In this document: one piece after another, positions 1 through 8,906 of the stretch
Position numbering within the stretch: the first letter of the stretch is position 1
Layout: each line of letters begins with the position of its first letter
From: Brevibacterium spongiae
GTDB taxonomy: Bacteria > Actinomycetota > Actinomycetes > Actinomycetales > Brevibacteriaceae
Assembly (NCBI RefSeq): GCF_026168515.1
Contig: NZ_CP093443.1
Span: 3,472,001-3,536,000, forward strand
Length of the DNA: 64,000 nt
Direction: 5' to 3'
Position numbers and translations under genes: made by a program
Notes under the pieces: generated by a model
The model's input: the letters and a program-made list of their open reading frames with translations, nothing else
The model's database searches: none
What the model was told of the DNA's origin: nothing

Positions 1-927
1 CTCCCGCCCCCTGCGGGTGTCGAAGGAGACGCTGAGGTCCCGCGCCTCGAGCACCACCTCATCACTCATGGCGAACGGCTCCGCCCGGGTCACCTCGGCG
101 GGTTTGAGGGTCCGTGGATTCAACCGGGATTCGGGGTCCCCGATCTGCGGGAACGCACCGGCCAGCTGCTTCGTGTAGTCCTCCTGCGGTCGCAGGCACA
201 CCTCGTCGCTGGGCCCGTATTCGACGAGGCGGCCGTGGCGCATGATCGCAAGATTCGCGCACACCGATGACAGCACTGCGAGGTCATGGCTGATCATCAG
301 CAGCGAGATCCCCCGCTCGGCGACGAGGGCGGCGAGCCCGGTCAGGATCTGCTTCTGCACGATGACGTCGAGGGCGGTGGTCGGTTCGTCGGCGATGATG
401 ATGTCAGGTTCGCAGGCGAGCGCCATGGCGATCATGATCCGCTGCTTCTGTCCGCCGGAGAGCTCGTGCGGGTAGGCGCTGGCCTTCGCCCGTTCGAGGT
501 TGACCTCGTCGAGGAGGTCGAGCATCCGCGCCCGACGCTTCTCAGGAGTCGTCCACGTGTCCTTCGCATGGTGTGCGAGGGCTTCGATGATCTGACCGCC
601 GACCTCGCGGACGGGGTTGAGCGAATGCAGCGCCCCTTGGAACACGATCGAGGCCTGCGCCCACCGGACGGCACGGACTTCGCCGAAGCTCAGATCCTTG
701 AGATCCTTCCCGCCGAGGAGGACCCGCCCGTCCAGGTGCGCCGACTTCGGCAGCAGGCGCAGGGCCGACATGATCAGCGTCGACTTCCCGGATCCGGATT
801 CGCCGGCGATGCCTAGCGTGGCCCCGGCGGACAGGTCGAGGCTGACATCGGACACGGCAGCGACGTCGCCGCGGTCGGAGGAGGAACGGTAGGTGATCGA
901 GACGTTCTCGAAGCTCAGATCGGTCAT
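1..927 (-). CDS. Fused double ATPase of a peptide/nickel-type ABC importer (partial)
   Basis: Cytoplasmic ATPase that would power the importer encoded by the next three genes. The frame starts at ATG 927 and stays open to the window edge. The first module has Walker A (GESGSGKST), the signature LSGGQKQR, Walker B with DEPTTALD and the switch histidine in MISHDLAVL, ending near residue 260. After a short linker (NPRTLKPAEV) the same frame continues through an internal ATG at 69 into a second module (VVLEARDLSVSFDTRR), so this is a DppD-DppF type fusion, as is common in actinobacteria, rather than two genes. Its ATG overlaps the preceding permease stop in TGATG, indicating translational coupling. 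The second half lies outside the window, so an unseen later break cannot be excluded. Confidence 0.9.
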   Translation of the reverse strand, partial: MTDLSFENVSITYRSSSDRGDVAAVSDVSLDLSAGATLGIAGESGSGKSTLIMSALRLLPKSAHLDGRVLLGGKDLKDLSFGEVRAVRWAQASIVFQGALHSLNPVREVGGQIIEALAHHAKDTWTTPEKRRARMLDLLDEVNLERAKASAYPHELSGGQKQRIMIAMALACEPDIIIADEPTTALDVIVQKQILTGLAALVAERGISLLMISHDLAVLSSVCANLAIMRHGRLVEYGPSDEVCLRPQEDYTKQLAGAFPQIGDPESRLNPRTLKPAEVTRAEPFAMSDEVVLEARDLSVSFDTRRGRE

Positions 928-1910
928 CAGCGGCTCCTCAGGGCAGGGTTGATGATGGCTTCGAACGCGCGCCCGACCATCGTGAACGCGAGCACGACGA
1001 GGAGGATCGCGATGCCCGGGGTGAGCACGTACCACCAGTAGCCCGAGGTCGCGGCCGAGACGTCCATCGAGTTCTTCAGGATCGTTCCCCACGATTCCTT
1101 CGACGTATCGCCGAGGCCGAGGAACGACAGGGTGGATTCGGCGATGATCGCCCCGCCGACGGTCAGGGTCGTGTTCGCGAGGACCAGCGGCATCACCGCC
1201 GGCAGCAGGTGCCGGAACAGGATATGCCGATGACCGGCACCGAGGATGCGCGCCCTTTCGATGTAGAGCCGGGACTCGACGCTCAAGGTCTGCGAGCGCA
1301 CGATCCGTGCGGTCGAGGCCCATGAGGTCAGTCCGATGGCGACGACGATGGTGAAGACTCCGCGCTCGAGGACGGAGGAGAGCACGATCGCCAGCAGCAG
1401 GGATGGCAGCACGATGAAGAAGTCGACGATGCGCATGATGATCCCGCCGAAGAGTCCGGTGAAGTGGCCGGCGGCGAGTCCCATGATGGTGCCGATGACC
1501 ATCGACATGACGGTCGCTGCAACACCGACGAGGATTGACACACGTGCACCCCAGAGGATGCGCACCCACATCTCCCTGCCCAGGTCATCGGTGCCGAGCG
1601 GATGGTCGAGGCTCGGCGGAGCGTAGCGGGGTACGTCGAGCTGCTTCGTGACGTCGAGCATCGATGCGGGGGCGATGATCGGGGCGGCGACCGCGATGAC
1701 GATGAAGAAGATGAGGACGACCGCGCCGATGAGCGCGGGCACGTCCGAGCGGAACAGAGCCCAGTTCTTCTTCCAGTTGTTCAGCCGACGTTCGCGGACG
1801 AGTTTCGCACCGTCGATGACGGGCGACGAGGCGCGGGAGTCTGTCCCGCGCGGATCCGGTTCGTTCGATGAGGGGCCGGGGGCCGCCTCGGCGGGGGTGT
1901 TCGTGCTCAT
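927..1910 (-). CDS. DppC-type ABC transporter permease
   Basis: Inner-membrane permease (327 aa) of the peptide/nickel importer family. A polar N-terminal tail of about 55 residues precedes a first membrane helix (VPALIGAVVLIFFIVIAVAA). The core has the LGTDDLGRE motif typical of DppC/OppC and the EAA-loop region around ERARILGAGHRHILFRHLLP. I chose ATG 1910 because it overlaps the upstream permease stop (TGATG). The longer frame upstream has no similarity and lies inside that permease. The stop overlaps the ATPase start in the same way, so permease, permease and ATPase form one coupled operon. Substrate cannot be told from sequence; peptides are the family default. Confidence 0.93.
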   Translation of the reverse strand: MSTNTPAEAAPGPSSNEPDPRGTDSRASSPVIDGAKLVRERRLNNWKKNWALFRSDVPALIGAVVLIFFIVIAVAAPIIAPASMLDVTKQLDVPRYAPPSLDHPLGTDDLGREMWVRILWGARVSILVGVAATVMSMVIGTIMGLAAGHFTGLFGGIIMRIVDFFIVLPSLLLAIVLSSVLERGVFTIVVAIGLTSWASTARIVRSQTLSVESRLYIERARILGAGHRHILFRHLLPAVMPLVLANTTLTVGGAIIAESTLSFLGLGDTSKESWGTILKNSMDVSAATSGYWWYVLTPGIAILLVVLAFTMVGRAFEAIINPALRSR

Positions 1911-3046
1911 CAGGCCCTCCTGACGCGGGGATCGAGGAATCGGTAGACGATGTCGGCGGCGAGGTTCATGACGATGATGATCGCCGAGAACACGACGAAC
2001 GTGCCCTGGAGCAGCGGCAGGTCGGGGCCGCGGATCGCTTCGAATGTGAGTTTGCCCAGTCCCGGCCAGGAGAACACGGCCTCGACGGTGACGGCACCGG
2101 CGATGAGTCCGCCGATGTGGAGGAAGACGACGGTGACCGTCGGCAGCAGCGCATTGGGCACGGCGTGCTTGCGGCGGACCTCGTCCTCGGTCAGGCCCTT
2201 CGCGCGGGCGGTGGTGAGGTAGTCCTCGTTCATCTCTTCGAGGAGGGAAGCGCGCATGACCATGAGGAACTGTGCGTAGACGACCGCGACGAGTGAGACG
2301 ACGGGCAGGATGAGGTGTTTGATCACGTCGATGATTCCCGCCGGTGACCATGGGTCGATGCCGGGGGTGATCATGCCGCCGGTGGGCAGCCACTGCAGGG
2401 TGCCGCCGAAGATCATGAGCAGGATGAGGCCGAGCCAGAACGTCGGCACGGACCAGAAGATCAGTGATGTCGAGGAGGCGAGCTTGTCGAAGAGCGAATT
2501 GCGCCGCCAGGCCGAGAGCTGCCCGAGCCACAGTCCCAGGGCGATCGCGATGACGGCGGCGGTCGCGGTCAGCAGCAGCGTTGGTCCCAAGTATTCGCCG
2601 ATGAGCGCGGACACTGACTTGCGGTAGACGTAGCTTTCGCCGAGGTCGCCGGTGACGATGCCGACGAGGTAGTCCCAGAACTGGACGATGACGGGTTTGT
2701 CGAGCCCGTACTGGCTGCGCAGCTCGGCGATCTGTGCCGGGCTCATCGGCCGTTCCTTCGCGATCTTGAGCACCGGGTCACCGGGCAGCATGCGGAACGC
2801 GAAGAAGCCGAGGAGGATGACGAGGACCATCGAAGTCGCGGCCCCGCCGATCTTGCGCAGCAGGTAGCGGGCGAATGATCCGCCTGCCGGTGGTTCGTCC
2901 ATATCTGCGGCAGCGGAGGATCCGTCGGCGGTGTCGGATCCCGTCACCGAGGCGGCTCCTGAGTTCTTCGCGAATGTGCCCGATGGGTCGGGGTCCCCGT
3001 TTCGGGGATCCCCTGATTGGGGATCGTCGTGGGTGGGTGTGCTCAC
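1910..3046 (-). CDS. DppB-type ABC transporter permease
   Basis: Integral membrane permease of 378 aa, partner of the DppC-type protein. The first 65 residues are a hydrophilic Asp/Pro/Ser/Gly-rich tail, then FARYLLRKIGGAATSMVLV begins the first helix. The DppB hallmarks FRMLPGDPV and the loop LRSQYGLDKP follow, with an EAA-like region at TTARAKGLTEDEVRRKHAVP. I placed the start at GTG 3046 (STPTHDD) because sequence upstream of it in this frame lies in the intercistronic hairpin and reads as Arg/Gln-rich nonsense. The long disordered cytoplasmic tail is unusual for DppB but appears also on the DppC partner. Confidence 0.9.
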   Translation of the reverse strand: MSTPTHDDPQSGDPRNGDPDPSGTFAKNSGAASVTGSDTADGSSAAADMDEPPAGGSFARYLLRKIGGAATSMVLVILLGFFAFRMLPGDPVLKIAKERPMSPAQIAELRSQYGLDKPVIVQFWDYLVGIVTGDLGESYVYRKSVSALIGEYLGPTLLLTATAAVIAIALGLWLGQLSAWRRNSLFDKLASSTSLIFWSVPTFWLGLILLMIFGGTLQWLPTGGMITPGIDPWSPAGIIDVIKHLILPVVSLVAVVYAQFLMVMRASLLEEMNEDYLTTARAKGLTEDEVRRKHAVPNALLPTVTVVFLHIGGLIAGAVTVEAVFSWPGLGKLTFEAIRGPDLPLLQGTFVVFSAIIIVMNLAADIVYRFLDPRVRRA

Positions 3047-3079
3047 TGTGGTGCTCCAGGTAGTGGGGGCAGTCTGGGG

Positions 3080-3130
3080 GTCCGGGTGCCGCAGACGCTG
3101 CTGGTGATGTTGGTGCTGCGGCACCCGGAC
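3080..3130 (-). promoter_or_regulatory. Intercistronic hairpin between binding protein and permease genes
   Basis: A perfect 15-bp stem (3080-3094 with 3116-3130) and 21-nt loop sit in the 98-nt gap between the binding-protein stop and the first permease start. There is no T-tract on the transcribed strand, so it looks like an mRNA-stabilising or attenuating hairpin rather than a full terminator. Such elements commonly raise binding-protein levels over permease levels (inference). Confidence 0.6.
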
Positions 3131-3144
3131 CTCGGGGACGGGGA

Positions 3145-4968
3145 CTATTCGCGGTCGTCGGACTTCTTCCGACGGCTGAGCAGCCAGCCGCCTCCGCCGA
3201 GGACGACGATCACGGCTGCGGCGATGCCGATCCAACCGCCCGCGCCGAGCCCGCCGGCGCCGTTTGCGTCTTCTTCGCTGACCGGTTCCACCGACTCGTA
3301 GCCCCAGTAGCCGACCTGGTTGGCGATGGCTCCGCCATCGGTGGGCTGCTTCGTGAAGTTATCGAACCGGTCGGAGCGGTAGGCCTCGAGCTGGTTCGGG
3401 TACCACAGCGTCACCGAGGGGGTCTCTTCGTAGTGGATGGCCAGGGCCTTCTGCACGAGTTCTGCCCGCTTCGTCTGGTCGAGTTCGACGTGCTGCGCCT
3501 GGTAGAGCTTGTCGAATTCCTTATTGCACCAACCGTCCTGGCTGGTGCCGCCGTTGCCTTCGGCATCGGGGCGCTGGCCGCACGTGTTGATGCTCAGCTG
3601 GTAGTCCGGGTCCGGGTTGATCGACCAGCCGGAGAAGTACATGTCGTAGTCGCCCTTGGTGCTGCGCTCGGACACGGTGTCGACGTCGGTCGACTCGTTC
3701 TTGAGGTCGATGCCGATGTCCTTCATCCACGGTTTGAGGAATTTCGCGGTGTTCTGCTCGATGGGTGCATCAGCGTCGGTGAGGAAACGCAGCTGGAGCT
3801 TCTCGCCGTCTTTCTCCCGGATGCCGTCGGAGCCTTCCTTCCAGCCGGCATCGTCGAGCAGCTTCTTCGCACGGTCGACGTCGAAGCCGGTGATGACTGG
3901 GTTCTCGGCGTCGAGTGCCCAGGTCGGGTAGACAGCGGGGATGAAGCTCGTGGCCGGCTGCGCGTAGTCCTGCATGACCTGTTTGCGCAGGGTTTCGGTG
4001 TCGATGCCGGCGCGGATGGCCTGTCGGACCTTCTTGTCCTTGAGCGCCTCGGCCCCGGTGCCGAATTCCTTGTCCTTGGCATCGGCGACGCCGGAGTTGA
4101 TGGAGATGCCGTTGAAGCGGCGCCCGTTTCCGTCGTTGAGTTCGACGTCCTTCGCCCCGTCGAGGGCGGTGAACTGGTCGGGGCTGAGCCCGGTGATGAA
4201 GTCGACTTCGCCGGAGCGGATCGCCTGCACCTGGGCGTCGGAGTCCGTGTAGTAGCGGTACTGGATCTCATCGAGCTTCGGCTTGCCGCGCCAGAAGTTC
4301 GGATTCGCCTTGAGCGTGATGGACTTGTTCGCCTCATAGCTGTCGAGCTGGAAGGGTCCCGATCCGACCGACTTCTTGTCGTTCTTGAACTCGCCGGGCT
4401 TGTCGATCTTCGACCACACGTGTTCGGGAACGACGGGGATCTCCTGGCCGGGGTTGTTCGCCTGCGGCTTCTTCAGGGTGATCTTGACGGTGCCCTCGTC
4501 GGGTGCCTCGACCTTGGCGAAGTTCTCGACGAGGCTGCCGTTGGCGACGGCCATCTCGTCCTTCTCCATCATCTGGTTGTAGGTCCAGGCGACGTCCTCG
4601 GCCGTGAGTGGTTCACCATCGGACCACTTCATGTCCGGTCGCATCGTGTACGTCCAGACCTTGCCGTCGGAGTCGGTGTTCCATTCGGTGGCGAGTCCTT
4701 CGGTGACCGAGCCGTCCTTGGCGTCGTTGGCCACGAGGTTCTCGTACATGTACCGGAACGTGTTCGTCGGGACCAGGTAGAACGAGGTGAAGGGGTTGAA
4801 CGAATCGATGAAGCCGTCCGTGGCGATGCGCAGGACGTTGTCGGGGGCCGGAGCCTCCGAGGTGGCGGCCTGAGCCGGAGCGGTGGCCATGGAGCCGGCC
4901 AATGCCAGTGCTGCGACGCCGGCCAGGCAGCGTCGCCAGCCCCTGCGCAGTGATGAGTGCGTGAACAT
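3145..4968 (-). CDS. Extracellular peptide/nickel-type substrate-binding protein, membrane anchored
   Basis: SBP_bac_5 family protein of 607 aa that captures substrate outside the cell for the importer. It has a signal peptide (RRGWRRCLAGVAALALAG, probable cleavage after APAQA), then the family start VLRIATDGFIDSFNPFTSF and the characteristic TYTMRPDMKWSDGEPLTAEDV segment. There is no lipobox cysteine. Instead the C-terminus has a Gly-rich linker, a hydrophobic helix (WIGIAAAVIVVLGGGGW) and a basic stop-transfer SRRKKSDD, so it is anchored by a C-terminal membrane segment. First gene of the operon, with about 200 nt of leader before it. Confidence 0.93.
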   Translation of the reverse strand: MFTHSSLRRGWRRCLAGVAALALAGSMATAPAQAATSEAPAPDNVLRIATDGFIDSFNPFTSFYLVPTNTFRYMYENLVANDAKDGSVTEGLATEWNTDSDGKVWTYTMRPDMKWSDGEPLTAEDVAWTYNQMMEKDEMAVANGSLVENFAKVEAPDEGTVKITLKKPQANNPGQEIPVVPEHVWSKIDKPGEFKNDKKSVGSGPFQLDSYEANKSITLKANPNFWRGKPKLDEIQYRYYTDSDAQVQAIRSGEVDFITGLSPDQFTALDGAKDVELNDGNGRRFNGISINSGVADAKDKEFGTGAEALKDKKVRQAIRAGIDTETLRKQVMQDYAQPATSFIPAVYPTWALDAENPVITGFDVDRAKKLLDDAGWKEGSDGIREKDGEKLQLRFLTDADAPIEQNTAKFLKPWMKDIGIDLKNESTDVDTVSERSTKGDYDMYFSGWSINPDPDYQLSINTCGQRPDAEGNGGTSQDGWCNKEFDKLYQAQHVELDQTKRAELVQKALAIHYEETPSVTLWYPNQLEAYRSDRFDNFTKQPTDGGAIANQVGYWGYESVEPVSEEDANGAGGLGAGGWIGIAAAVIVVLGGGGWLLSRRKKSDDRE

Positions 4969-5166
4969 CCTTGTCCTTCTGCTCGTGCAATGATGCGGTT
5001 GTGCTCTCTCGAACCGGACGAATGGGTCGTTCAGCTCGAGACGAGTGTGTCTCTCATCACTCTACGATTGAAGTGGGGTGTTTTTCGCACAACAACACAC
5101 AAACTTGCTTGTGCGCCGCTGTGCAATCACCACAGGTCAGCTCTGTGACAGTCCGTTTCCCGGGTT
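4969..5166 (-). promoter_or_regulatory. Upstream region of the binding-protein operon
   Basis: 198 nt without a gene, upstream of the ABC operon. It is more AT-rich than its surroundings near 5070-5110 and contains an inverted pair GCACAA (5087) / TTGTGC (5109). A similar word (GCACCAAACTT at 6794) lies upstream of the neighbouring decarboxylase gene, compared with CACACAAACTT at 5095 here. This could be a shared operator for the nearby PucR protein; that is inference only. Confidence 0.3.
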
Positions 5167-6729
5167 TCACCGGCCGCTGTCTGCCGGCTGAGCGCAGTCG
5201 GTCGGGCTGAGCGCATTCAGCTGCAGCTCCCCTGCCTCGGCGAGGACCTCGGCAGTCGTCTGTCCCCGTCTGATGAGGAAGAACTGGAGCGGCGCGTCTG
5301 CTTCGGCGTCTGGGCCTGCGTCTGCTCCGGCACCTGCACCTGCACCGGCACCGGCACCTGCGCCTGCGTCTGCACCTGCACCAGCACCAGCACCGTATCC
5401 GAAGACGGGCACCCGTGGGAGCAGGTTGTAGGAGAACGGGTTCGAGAAGTAGTAGGCACCGGTCTCGGGCACGGCCACGATGTCGCCGACCTCGAGGCGC
5501 GGCAGCATCCGGTCCCGGGCGAGGAGGTCACCGGCGAAGCAGGCGGGGCCTGCGACATCGGTGGGAACCGCCTCGGCGATCTTGGGGTCTCCGGCAACGG
5601 TGAACGGCAAGATCCGCAACGGCCAGTCGTTCGGCGCGTACGCGGTGCGGGTGGCGACCTGGACGCCGGCGTGGGTCATCGCGATGCGGCGCCTGCCGGT
5701 GGTCTTCGCGTATTCGACGCGGGTGAGGACGGTGCCGGCCTTGGCGAGCAGCGCGCGGCCGAACTCGGTGACGATGTCGAAGTCGAACAGCCCCGGCACG
5801 TGCTCTTCGAGCACGGTGCGGTAGTCGGCGAACGTCGGGGTGATGTCCTCATCATCGAAGTTCACCGACAGCCCCCCGCCGATGTCGATGCGGGTGACGC
5901 GGCGTTCGTCGCCGGTTGCGGCGATCCGTCGGTCGTCATCGAGTGTGGTGACCCGACTCGGGTCGGCGGTGCGCGTCAAAGAGTTCGCCGAGGCGGCCCG
6001 ATCGTTGATCTCCTGGGCAAGGTCGACTGCGGCGCGGATGCCGACGGCAGCCTTGTCGAGGCTGATGCCCTGGGACCCTGAGTGGACGTGGATCTGGTTC
6101 AGCCAGGGGCGGGCGAGAAAGGCCTCGATGAGGGCCTCGCGAGTGCCGGGATCGTCGAGTCCGACGCCGAACTTCGAGGTTGCGGTCGCGGTGCTCAGGG
6201 CACCGATCGCACCGGTTCCCGACTGCGGATTGATGCGGAATCCGATCGTCGCCGAGGCGGCGCTCACGTGGCGTTCGTCCACGAGGGTGTCGAGGCGGGC
6301 GAGTTCATCGAAGTTGTCGACGTTGATCGAGACACCGAGCTCGAGCGCGCGGTGCAGTTCCGCCCAGGTCTTGGCCGGGGAGTCGAAGACGATCCGCTCC
6401 GGCGGGAACCCCGCGGTGAGGGCGAGTTCGAGTTCACCGGGGCTTGCGACCTCGCAGCCGGCACCGGCTTCGGCATAGCGGCGCAGCACCGACGGCAGAG
6501 GCACAGCTTTGCAGGCGACCGCGTGGAGGACCTCACGGTCGGAGTCGAACGCTGAGGTCAGGTCTGCGAAGGCGGCATCGACTGCGTCGAGATCCATCAG
6601 CCCGAGCACGGGAGACTGGTCCGACAGCGCGGGAATGTCACCCCGCTCGGGAGTCGAGGTGGAGTTCTGCGCGATGGCTCTGATCGCACGTGCGCGGCTG
6701 TCCGGGATGGAGTGGTGACTGCGGGGCAT
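5167..6729 (-). CDS. PLP-dependent fold-III decarboxylase, diaminopimelate decarboxylase-like
   Basis: 520-aa member of the Orn/DAP/Arg decarboxylase 2 family (alanine-racemase-type barrel). Visible landmarks are the PLP lysine region HAVACKAVPLPSVLR, AGAGCEVASPGELELAL, IHVHSGSQG, the phosphate-binding IDIGGGLSV, EFGRALLAKAG and the C-terminal substrate loop GPACFAGDLLARDRMLPRLE followed by ETGAYYFSNPFSYN. The family includes LysA, but this copy sits next to a PucR regulator and a peptide-type importer rather than lysine genes. A catabolic or polyamine/amino-acid role is therefore as likely as lysine synthesis. A Gly-Ala-Asp repeat insert near residues 455-485 separates the last beta strands. 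ATG at 6729 is the first in-frame start. The substrate is not predictable from what I can see. Confidence 0.8.
   Translation of the reverse strand: MPRSHHSIPDSRARAIRAIAQNSTSTPERGDIPALSDQSPVLGLMDLDAVDAAFADLTSAFDSDREVLHAVACKAVPLPSVLRRYAEAGAGCEVASPGELELALTAGFPPERIVFDSPAKTWAELHRALELGVSINVDNFDELARLDTLVDERHVSAASATIGFRINPQSGTGAIGALSTATATSKFGVGLDDPGTREALIEAFLARPWLNQIHVHSGSQGISLDKAAVGIRAAVDLAQEINDRAASANSLTRTADPSRVTTLDDDRRIAATGDERRVTRIDIGGGLSVNFDDEDITPTFADYRTVLEEHVPGLFDFDIVTEFGRALLAKAGTVLTRVEYAKTTGRRRIAMTHAGVQVATRTAYAPNDWPLRILPFTVAGDPKIAEAVPTDVAGPACFAGDLLARDRMLPRLEVGDIVAVPETGAYYFSNPFSYNLLPRVPVFGYGAGAGAGADAGAGAGAGAGAGAGADAGPDAEADAPLQFFLIRRGQTTAEVLAEAGELQLNALSPTDCAQPADSGR
5315..5395 (-). repeat. In-frame GC-rich microrepeat encoding Gly-Ala(-Asp) tract
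   Basis: Degenerate 6-nt repeats (GGTGCA/GGCGCA types) code for an alternating Gly-Ala tract broken by Asp, inside the decarboxylase gene. The repeat sits where family members have a short loop between PRVPVFGYG and the strand LQFFLIRRGQT. Copy number probably varies between strains (inference). Confidence 0.8.
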
Positions 6730-6919
6730 GACGTCCTTTGTTCGTGGTCTGATGCCAGATTAGGACGGCTGACCTGAGCGAACGGATGATTGCGCACCAA
6801 ACTTCGCCAAGGTCGATTGTAGGTTTCGCACGATGGGGTTCGGGTGTGCTTCGGCCGCGGGAGCGGAGTTGTCTCAGTCGCGGTCGCGGAGATGCTTGAG
6901 CGTTCTGCGGTGGTGGGTT

Positions 6920-8791
6920 TCAGCCGCCGGCGCGGTCATGGGCGAGCACCGCAAGTTCGAGCCACAGGCGCTCGGCCGGGTTCACGGTCGACAAACCGGT
7001 GATCTCCTCGATCCTGCCGAGCCTGTGCCGCAGCGAGTTCGTGTGCACGTGCAGTCGGCGGGACGCCTCGGCGGAGTTGCCGACAGTGGCGAAGTAGACC
7101 CGCAGAGTCTCGAGCAGGCTGCCATTGTGGTTGGCATCGTGCCGGGCCAGCGCCCGCGCCGGCCACACGACGCTGCCGGCATCGGGGTTCCGGCCGGCGG
7201 GTTCTGCGCCGTCCGCACCGATAGCAGCTCCGGCACCGACGGCAGCGCCGGCACCGGCAGCACCGACCTCGGCAGTCTCAGCGGCTTCTGCGGCCAGCAG
7301 CGTATCGGCCACGCGCAGTCCGATGACCTCGGCGGCTGCGTCGGCGGCCGTCGCTCCGATGATCGTCGGGGCCGCTTGAGCACCTCCACTCGCCTGTCGG
7401 CCGTTCACGGCGTCAACGACGTATGCGGCCTCCGACCAGGAGCGATGCACCTCATCGAGGCGGTCGACCGGAGAACCGACGCCGAAGCTCAGCGCCTCAT
7501 CGTCCGGCAGCGATCGCCGCAGCGTCGAGGCCACGTGATCGCGGATCTGCGCGGCATTCGAGGGTGCGCTCATCTGCACGAGCGCCGCAAGGTGCGATCC
7601 GGTTCCCGACTCGACCTGCGAAAGCACGGCATCGGCGAAGGCGGCTCGCAGATGGAACCGCAGGACGGGCTCCCTCTCGGGGGCCACCTCGGCGAAGGCG
7701 AGGACGCAGTAGTGACCGGCGAACGGCAGTGCGAGCAGTGTCGCCGAGGGCCCGAGCTCAGCGGAGCCTGCGAGGATCGCGGCGAGCGCCTCGCGGCGGA
7801 TGCGCTTTTCGAACGGCGAACGACGCAGCGTCCGCAGCATCACCGGCAGTGCGGCGCGAGCGGCGTCGCGCAGAATCTCGCGCAGCGGGGCCGGGTCGAC
7901 CTCGGCCGGGTAGGCCGCCCAGATCGTGCCGATGAGTTCACCTTCGCTGCGCAGAGCGATGACCGACCGTGCCGGTGATGTGCCTTCGGCGGGACGTTCG
8001 ACGACATCGGTCGAACGCCGGATCGTGTCGAGGAACCCGGATTCTTCGAGCTCAGCGATCCGCCAATCGGGGATAGCCCCGGACAGGATCGTCTCGCGCC
8101 GGATCTCATCGAGATCATCGCCGAGGTTCGCATGCGCGAGCACCCGTGACGCCGGATCCTCGATCGTGATCGAGGCGCCTGTGGACTCGGCGATGACCGC
8201 GGCCAGAGCGCTGAGGTCGTCGACATCGGGCCAGGCCACAGCACTCGTCGCGCCCTCTGTGAGCTGCCGCAGATGGACGAGCGCCTCAGACCACGTCACG
8301 TGCGACGAGCGTTCGAGGAGGACGGGCGTCTCTCCCCCGCTCCCCCGTCCGATGGCCGCTTCGCCGAGGTGGGAGTGCGATCCGGGAGGGAGCACGAGAG
8401 CCGCCGCTCCCGCATATTCAGCCACCACCGAACCGAGACCGGCGCGACTGCGCACCGGCTCGGTGACAAGGACGACGGTGCCCGACCGCGTGCCGGGCTC
8501 GGTTGTGACTGCGCCGCTGACGGCTGTGTCCGTGCCGTGTTCGGCTGTGCCCGCGTCGCGTTCGGAGGTCAGTGTGCGACGAGGCAGTGCAGCCGGCTCC
8601 GCACCGCGTCGAGAGGTCACGGTACGACGGGTGGGGGCGACCTCCTCGGCGAGGGAATTGCTCGTCGACAGGTCGAAGCCGAATTCGATTCGAGTGATGA
8701 CGACATCCTCGGCTGCCTCGGTGAGCGGCAGGAGGAAGCCTTCGGTGTCCCGGATCAGGCGGGACAGGCGCGGGCTCGCGGTGTCGGTCAT
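6920..8791 (-). CDS. PucR-family transcriptional regulator
   Basis: Cytoplasmic DNA-binding regulator of 623 aa. The C-terminus carries the PucR/CdaR helix-turn-helix: LLETLRVYFATVGNSAEA, then RRLHVHTNSLRHRLGRIEEI and TGL. The central region contains a GAF/PucR-like sensory segment (SITIEDPASRVLAHANLGDD). A low-complexity stretch (RTLTSERDAGTAEHGTD) near residues 70-105 and an Ala/Gly-rich linker near 525-560 interrupt the usual domains, which makes it longer than typical PucR proteins. It lies directly upstream of the decarboxylase gene in the same direction and near the importer, so it probably controls them in response to a nitrogenous compound (inference). Confidence 0.85.
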   Translation of the reverse strand: MTDTASPRLSRLIRDTEGFLLPLTEAAEDVVITRIEFGFDLSTSNSLAEEVAPTRRTVTSRRGAEPAALPRRTLTSERDAGTAEHGTDTAVSGAVTTEPGTRSGTVVLVTEPVRSRAGLGSVVAEYAGAAALVLPPGSHSHLGEAAIGRGSGGETPVLLERSSHVTWSEALVHLRQLTEGATSAVAWPDVDDLSALAAVIAESTGASITIEDPASRVLAHANLGDDLDEIRRETILSGAIPDWRIAELEESGFLDTIRRSTDVVERPAEGTSPARSVIALRSEGELIGTIWAAYPAEVDPAPLREILRDAARAALPVMLRTLRRSPFEKRIRREALAAILAGSAELGPSATLLALPFAGHYCVLAFAEVAPEREPVLRFHLRAAFADAVLSQVESGTGSHLAALVQMSAPSNAAQIRDHVASTLRRSLPDDEALSFGVGSPVDRLDEVHRSWSEAAYVVDAVNGRQASGGAQAAPTIIGATAADAAAEVIGLRVADTLLAAEAAETAEVGAAGAGAAVGAGAAIGADGAEPAGRNPDAGSVVWPARALARHDANHNGSLLETLRVYFATVGNSAEASRRLHVHTNSLRHRLGRIEEITGLSTVNPAERLWLELAVLAHDRAGG

Positions 8792-8906
8792 GCCACCACT
8801 GTAGTCAACGCGGGACCGCCCCGCGCGGGCGCGGGGCGCGGTGACATGGGCCGCGCGGGACGGTCAGCGGTAGCGGAATGTGGGCGGCCGCCTCGGTGCG
8901 GGGTGT

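Noticed and set aside
3433-4953. Long plus-strand open frame (506 codons) opposite the binding-protein gene
   Set aside because: It is the antisense of a clear SBP_bac_5 gene; composition is Val/Leu/Asp-rich shadow sequence with no motif.
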